NCBI GenBank assembly: GCA_020442275.1
Contig: JAGRKN010000247.1
Span: forward strand, 1-39,737
DNA length: 39,737 nt
Source: Rhodoblastus sp.
GTDB lineage: Bacteria > Pseudomonadota > Alphaproteobacteria > Rhizobiales > Beijerinckiaceae
Reading direction: 5' to 3'
The notes under the pieces are model-generated. The model saw only the letters and a program-made list of their open reading frames with translations. It did not search any database and was not told where the DNA came from. A program made the position numbers and the translations under genes. Positions 37,855-39,737 of the stretch are shown here, piece by piece. Within the stretch, counting starts at the first letter, position 1, and each line of letters opens with the position of its first letter.

Positions 37855-39737
37855 ATGGGCGTGGTGTCGAGTTCGTTCGTGTCCGAGGGCGCGTCCCCGA
37901 GCGACCAGAAGATGCGCGTCGCCATCATCGGCGGCGGCCCCGGCGGCCTCTTCACCGCATGGCAGCTCCAGGCCAAGGCGGGCGTCGCCTGCGAGATCAC
38001 GATCTTCGAATCCAACAATCGCGTGGGCGGCAAGATCGTTTCGCGCGAAATGCCGGGCATCGGCCCCTATGAGGCCGGCGTCGCCGAAATCTACGACTAT
38101 TCCCGCATCGGCCCCGACCCGCTGCGCCGCCTGATCGTCAACGAGCTCGGCCTCGACACTAAAACGCTCTCCGGCGGTCCTTGCGTGCTCGGCGGCAAGA
38201 TCGCGCTCAAGCCGGAAGATCTCGCCCAGCATTTCGGCCAGGAAGCGGCCGACGAGGCCATCGCCTTCCGCAAGAAGTGCACGGACATGCTGACGCCGCG
38301 CGGCTATTATCTGTCGATCGCGGAAACCGACAACGAGCACCCCTGGCGCGACATCACCGGCGCCGAGCTGCTCAACACGGAAATCCGCAGCGACGCCGCG
38401 CGCCGCTACGTGCGCGCGATGGCGCACAGCGACGTCGCCGCCCCGCCCTACCATACTGACGGCCTGACCTTCCTGAAGAACGCCGTCATGGACCTCGACG
38501 GCTACATGGACATTTTCTCCGTCGTCGGCGGCAACGAGCAGATCGTCGACAAGCTGGAAGAGGAGCTGGACGCGCAGGTGCGCATGAACGCGCATGTGCG
38601 CGCGGTCCAGCCGCTCGCCGACGGAACCTATCGCGTCGAGGTCGACGCCGAAGGCTTCCTGGAAAATCACATCGCCGATTTCGTCGTCGTCGCATTGCCG
38701 CTGTCGGCCATGGCCTGCGTCAACTGGCGCTCGGACCGCCTGCAGCGCGTGATCGACGATCACATCGCCTATTTCGATCGTCCCGGTCACTACCTGCGCG
38801 CCACGCTTGCCTTCAAGCGCCCGTTCTGGCGCGACCATCTGCCGGCCGATTGGTGGATGAGCGACGCATTCGACGGCTGCTGCATCTACGACGAGAGCGC
38901 GCGCAACAATCTCGAGCGTTACGGCATGCTCGCCTTCCTGATCGCCGGCAATGCGGCTTTGTCGCTCGCCAACGAGAGCGACGAGCGCATCGAGCAGATG
39001 TGCCTCGACGCGCTGCCTGCCTCGCTCGGCGACGCCCGCGATCATTTCATCGAGGGCCGCATCCATCGCTGGATGGCGTCCGTCAACGCCATTCCCGGCG
39101 GCAAGCGCGTCCGCCGCCGCATCGAGAACCACCGACCCGATCCCGAGCATCTGCCGGGCGTGCTGATCGTCGGCGACTATCTCTTCGATTCCACGCTGAA
39201 CGGCGTCATGGATTCCGCCGACGCCGCCTCCGACATCATCGTCGGCGAGACGCTGAAGCGCCGCCGCGATCAGCGCCGCGCCGCGCCCGCCGCGCTGCCG
39301 GACGCAGCGCCCGCGGAAAAGGCCAATCTCGTCGAGGTCCTCTCGCAATTCGTGCCGGCCGGGCTGATGGCCGACATCATGCGCATCGTCTGGGACCTGC
39401 CGCAGGGCGCGCGCATTCTCAATTTCGGCTCGATGTCCGGCTCGCTCGTCGGCGCGCTGCGCGCGCTCGGTTATGACGCCTGGGGCGTCGAGCACGACCC
39501 CGTCGCCCATGCCGCGACGCCGTCGGACCTCGCGAAATTCAACCTGCTGGTCGAAGGCGGAAAGCTGCCTTTCCCCGATCGCGATTTCTTCGCCGTCGTC
39601 GACACCGGCCTCTATCGCCTGCCCGCCGACGACATCGACCGCGCCGTGCGCGACCTCGCGCGCCTGACGCATCACGGCCTGTTCCTGGGCTCGCTGACCC
39701 TCGATCTCTCGATCGACGTGATCGAACGCTACGACCT
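37855..39737 (+). CDS. FAD-dependent oxidoreductase fused to methyltransferase-like domain (3' end cut)
   Basis: The frame is open from ATG 37855 to the window end (627 codons). MRVAIIGGGPGGLFTAWQLQ (from residue 20) is the FAD-binding Rossmann motif GxGxxG, followed by a Glu in IFESNNRVGGKI, as in amine oxidase/protoporphyrinogen-oxidase-like proteins; VLIVGDYLFDSTLNGVMDSA near residue 440 is the second FAD motif. From about residue 510 the sequence ARILNFGSMSGSLVGALRAL, GYDAWGVEHD and PFPDRDFFAVVDTGLY follows a SAM-methyltransferase-like plan with a degenerate motif I. GGCAGG upstream supports the start; Met20 is an alternative. It lies outside the island. Confidence 0.85.
   Translation, partial: MGVVSSSFVSEGASPSDQKMRVAIIGGGPGGLFTAWQLQAKAGVACEITIFESNNRVGGKIVSREMPGIGPYEAGVAEIYDYSRIGPDPLRRLIVNELGLDTKTLSGGPCVLGGKIALKPEDLAQHFGQEAADEAIAFRKKCTDMLTPRGYYLSIAETDNEHPWRDITGAELLNTEIRSDAARRYVRAMAHSDVAAPPYHTDGLTFLKNAVMDLDGYMDIFSVVGGNEQIVDKLEEELDAQVRMNAHVRAVQPLADGTYRVEVDAEGFLENHIADFVVVALPLSAMACVNWRSDRLQRVIDDHIAYFDRPGHYLRATLAFKRPFWRDHLPADWWMSDAFDGCCIYDESARNNLERYGMLAFLIAGNAALSLANESDERIEQMCLDALPASLGDARDHFIEGRIHRWMASVNAIPGGKRVRRRIENHRPDPEHLPGVLIVGDYLFDSTLNGVMDSADAASDIIVGETLKRRRDQRRAAPAALPDAAPAEKANLVEVLSQFVPAGLMADIMRIVWDLPQGARILNFGSMSGSLVGALRALGYDAWGVEHDPVAHAATPSDLAKFNLLVEGGKLPFPDRDFFAVVDTGLYRLPADDIDRAVRDLARLTHHGLFLGSLTLDLSIDVIERYD

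Noticed and set aside
37762..39675. Long open frame (637 aa) on the minus strand
   Set aside because: It is exactly antisense to the FAD oxidoreductase, is rich in Arg/Ala/Gly/Val with no motif, and arises from GC-rich codon use; the + frame has clear FAD motifs.

Overview
The window looks like the integrase-proximal part of a large mobile genomic island in an alphaproteobacterium, probably a Hyphomicrobiales member. The evidence is the GC-rich coding, the MobC/MobP relaxase pair, the long ParB-domain protein and the DUF2958 neighbour; the taxonomic call is inference. The right boundary is clear: a tyrosine integrase (35654-36961, -) lies next to the 3' end of a tRNA-Gly(TCC) gene (37073-37146, -), and beyond the tRNA the sequence becomes ordinary chromosome (a hypothetical gene and a long FAD oxidoreductase that runs off the window). 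I found no second copy of the tRNA 3' end, so the left end of the island is probably outside the window.

Layout. 1-4717: a defence cassette made of a 5'-damaged Fic gene facing a three-gene operon that I read as an ABC-three-component (ABC-3C) conflict system, with an alpha/beta-hydrolase effector, a middle component and an SMC/Rad50-like ATPase joined by ATGA overlaps. 4718-13469: a plasmid-like block with a ParB-domain protein, small conserved genes, DUF2958, a candidate oriT and mobC-mobA. Three + strand transcription units here have leaders that fold into long, nearly complete hairpins; their position and orientation relative to oriT fit a conjugative leading region. 14400-16338: an AT-rich insert carrying a small gene with its own terminator, a protein that looks like an ImmA/IrrE-type peptidase domain without its metal ligands, and a three-helix membrane protein. 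16457-22138: a minus-strand operon built around a VirD4/TraG-like coupling ATPase with small membrane proteins and a secreted protein, headed by a 36-bp perfect palindrome.

22420-24801 is a bacterial NLR-like STAND NTPase (HTH, NB-ARC, TPR). 24858-32811 is a set of mostly unrecognised accessory genes, including a short tyrosine recombinase flanked upstream by an 18-bp inverted repeat that encloses a 102-bp segment and may be an invertible switch. 33700-35214 encodes a second protein with the same degenerate ImmA/IrrE-like domain, now fused to a helical N-terminal region, with a base-composition break at the domain boundary.

Taken together, the island has DNA-processing functions (relaxase, accessory protein, coupling protein) but no recognisable VirB/Trb mating-pair genes here, so it is either mobilizable or the rest lies to the left. 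Its cargo is mostly defence: Fic, ABC-3C, NLR, and the two pseudo-ImmA/IrrE proteins, which are the best candidates for something undescribed.
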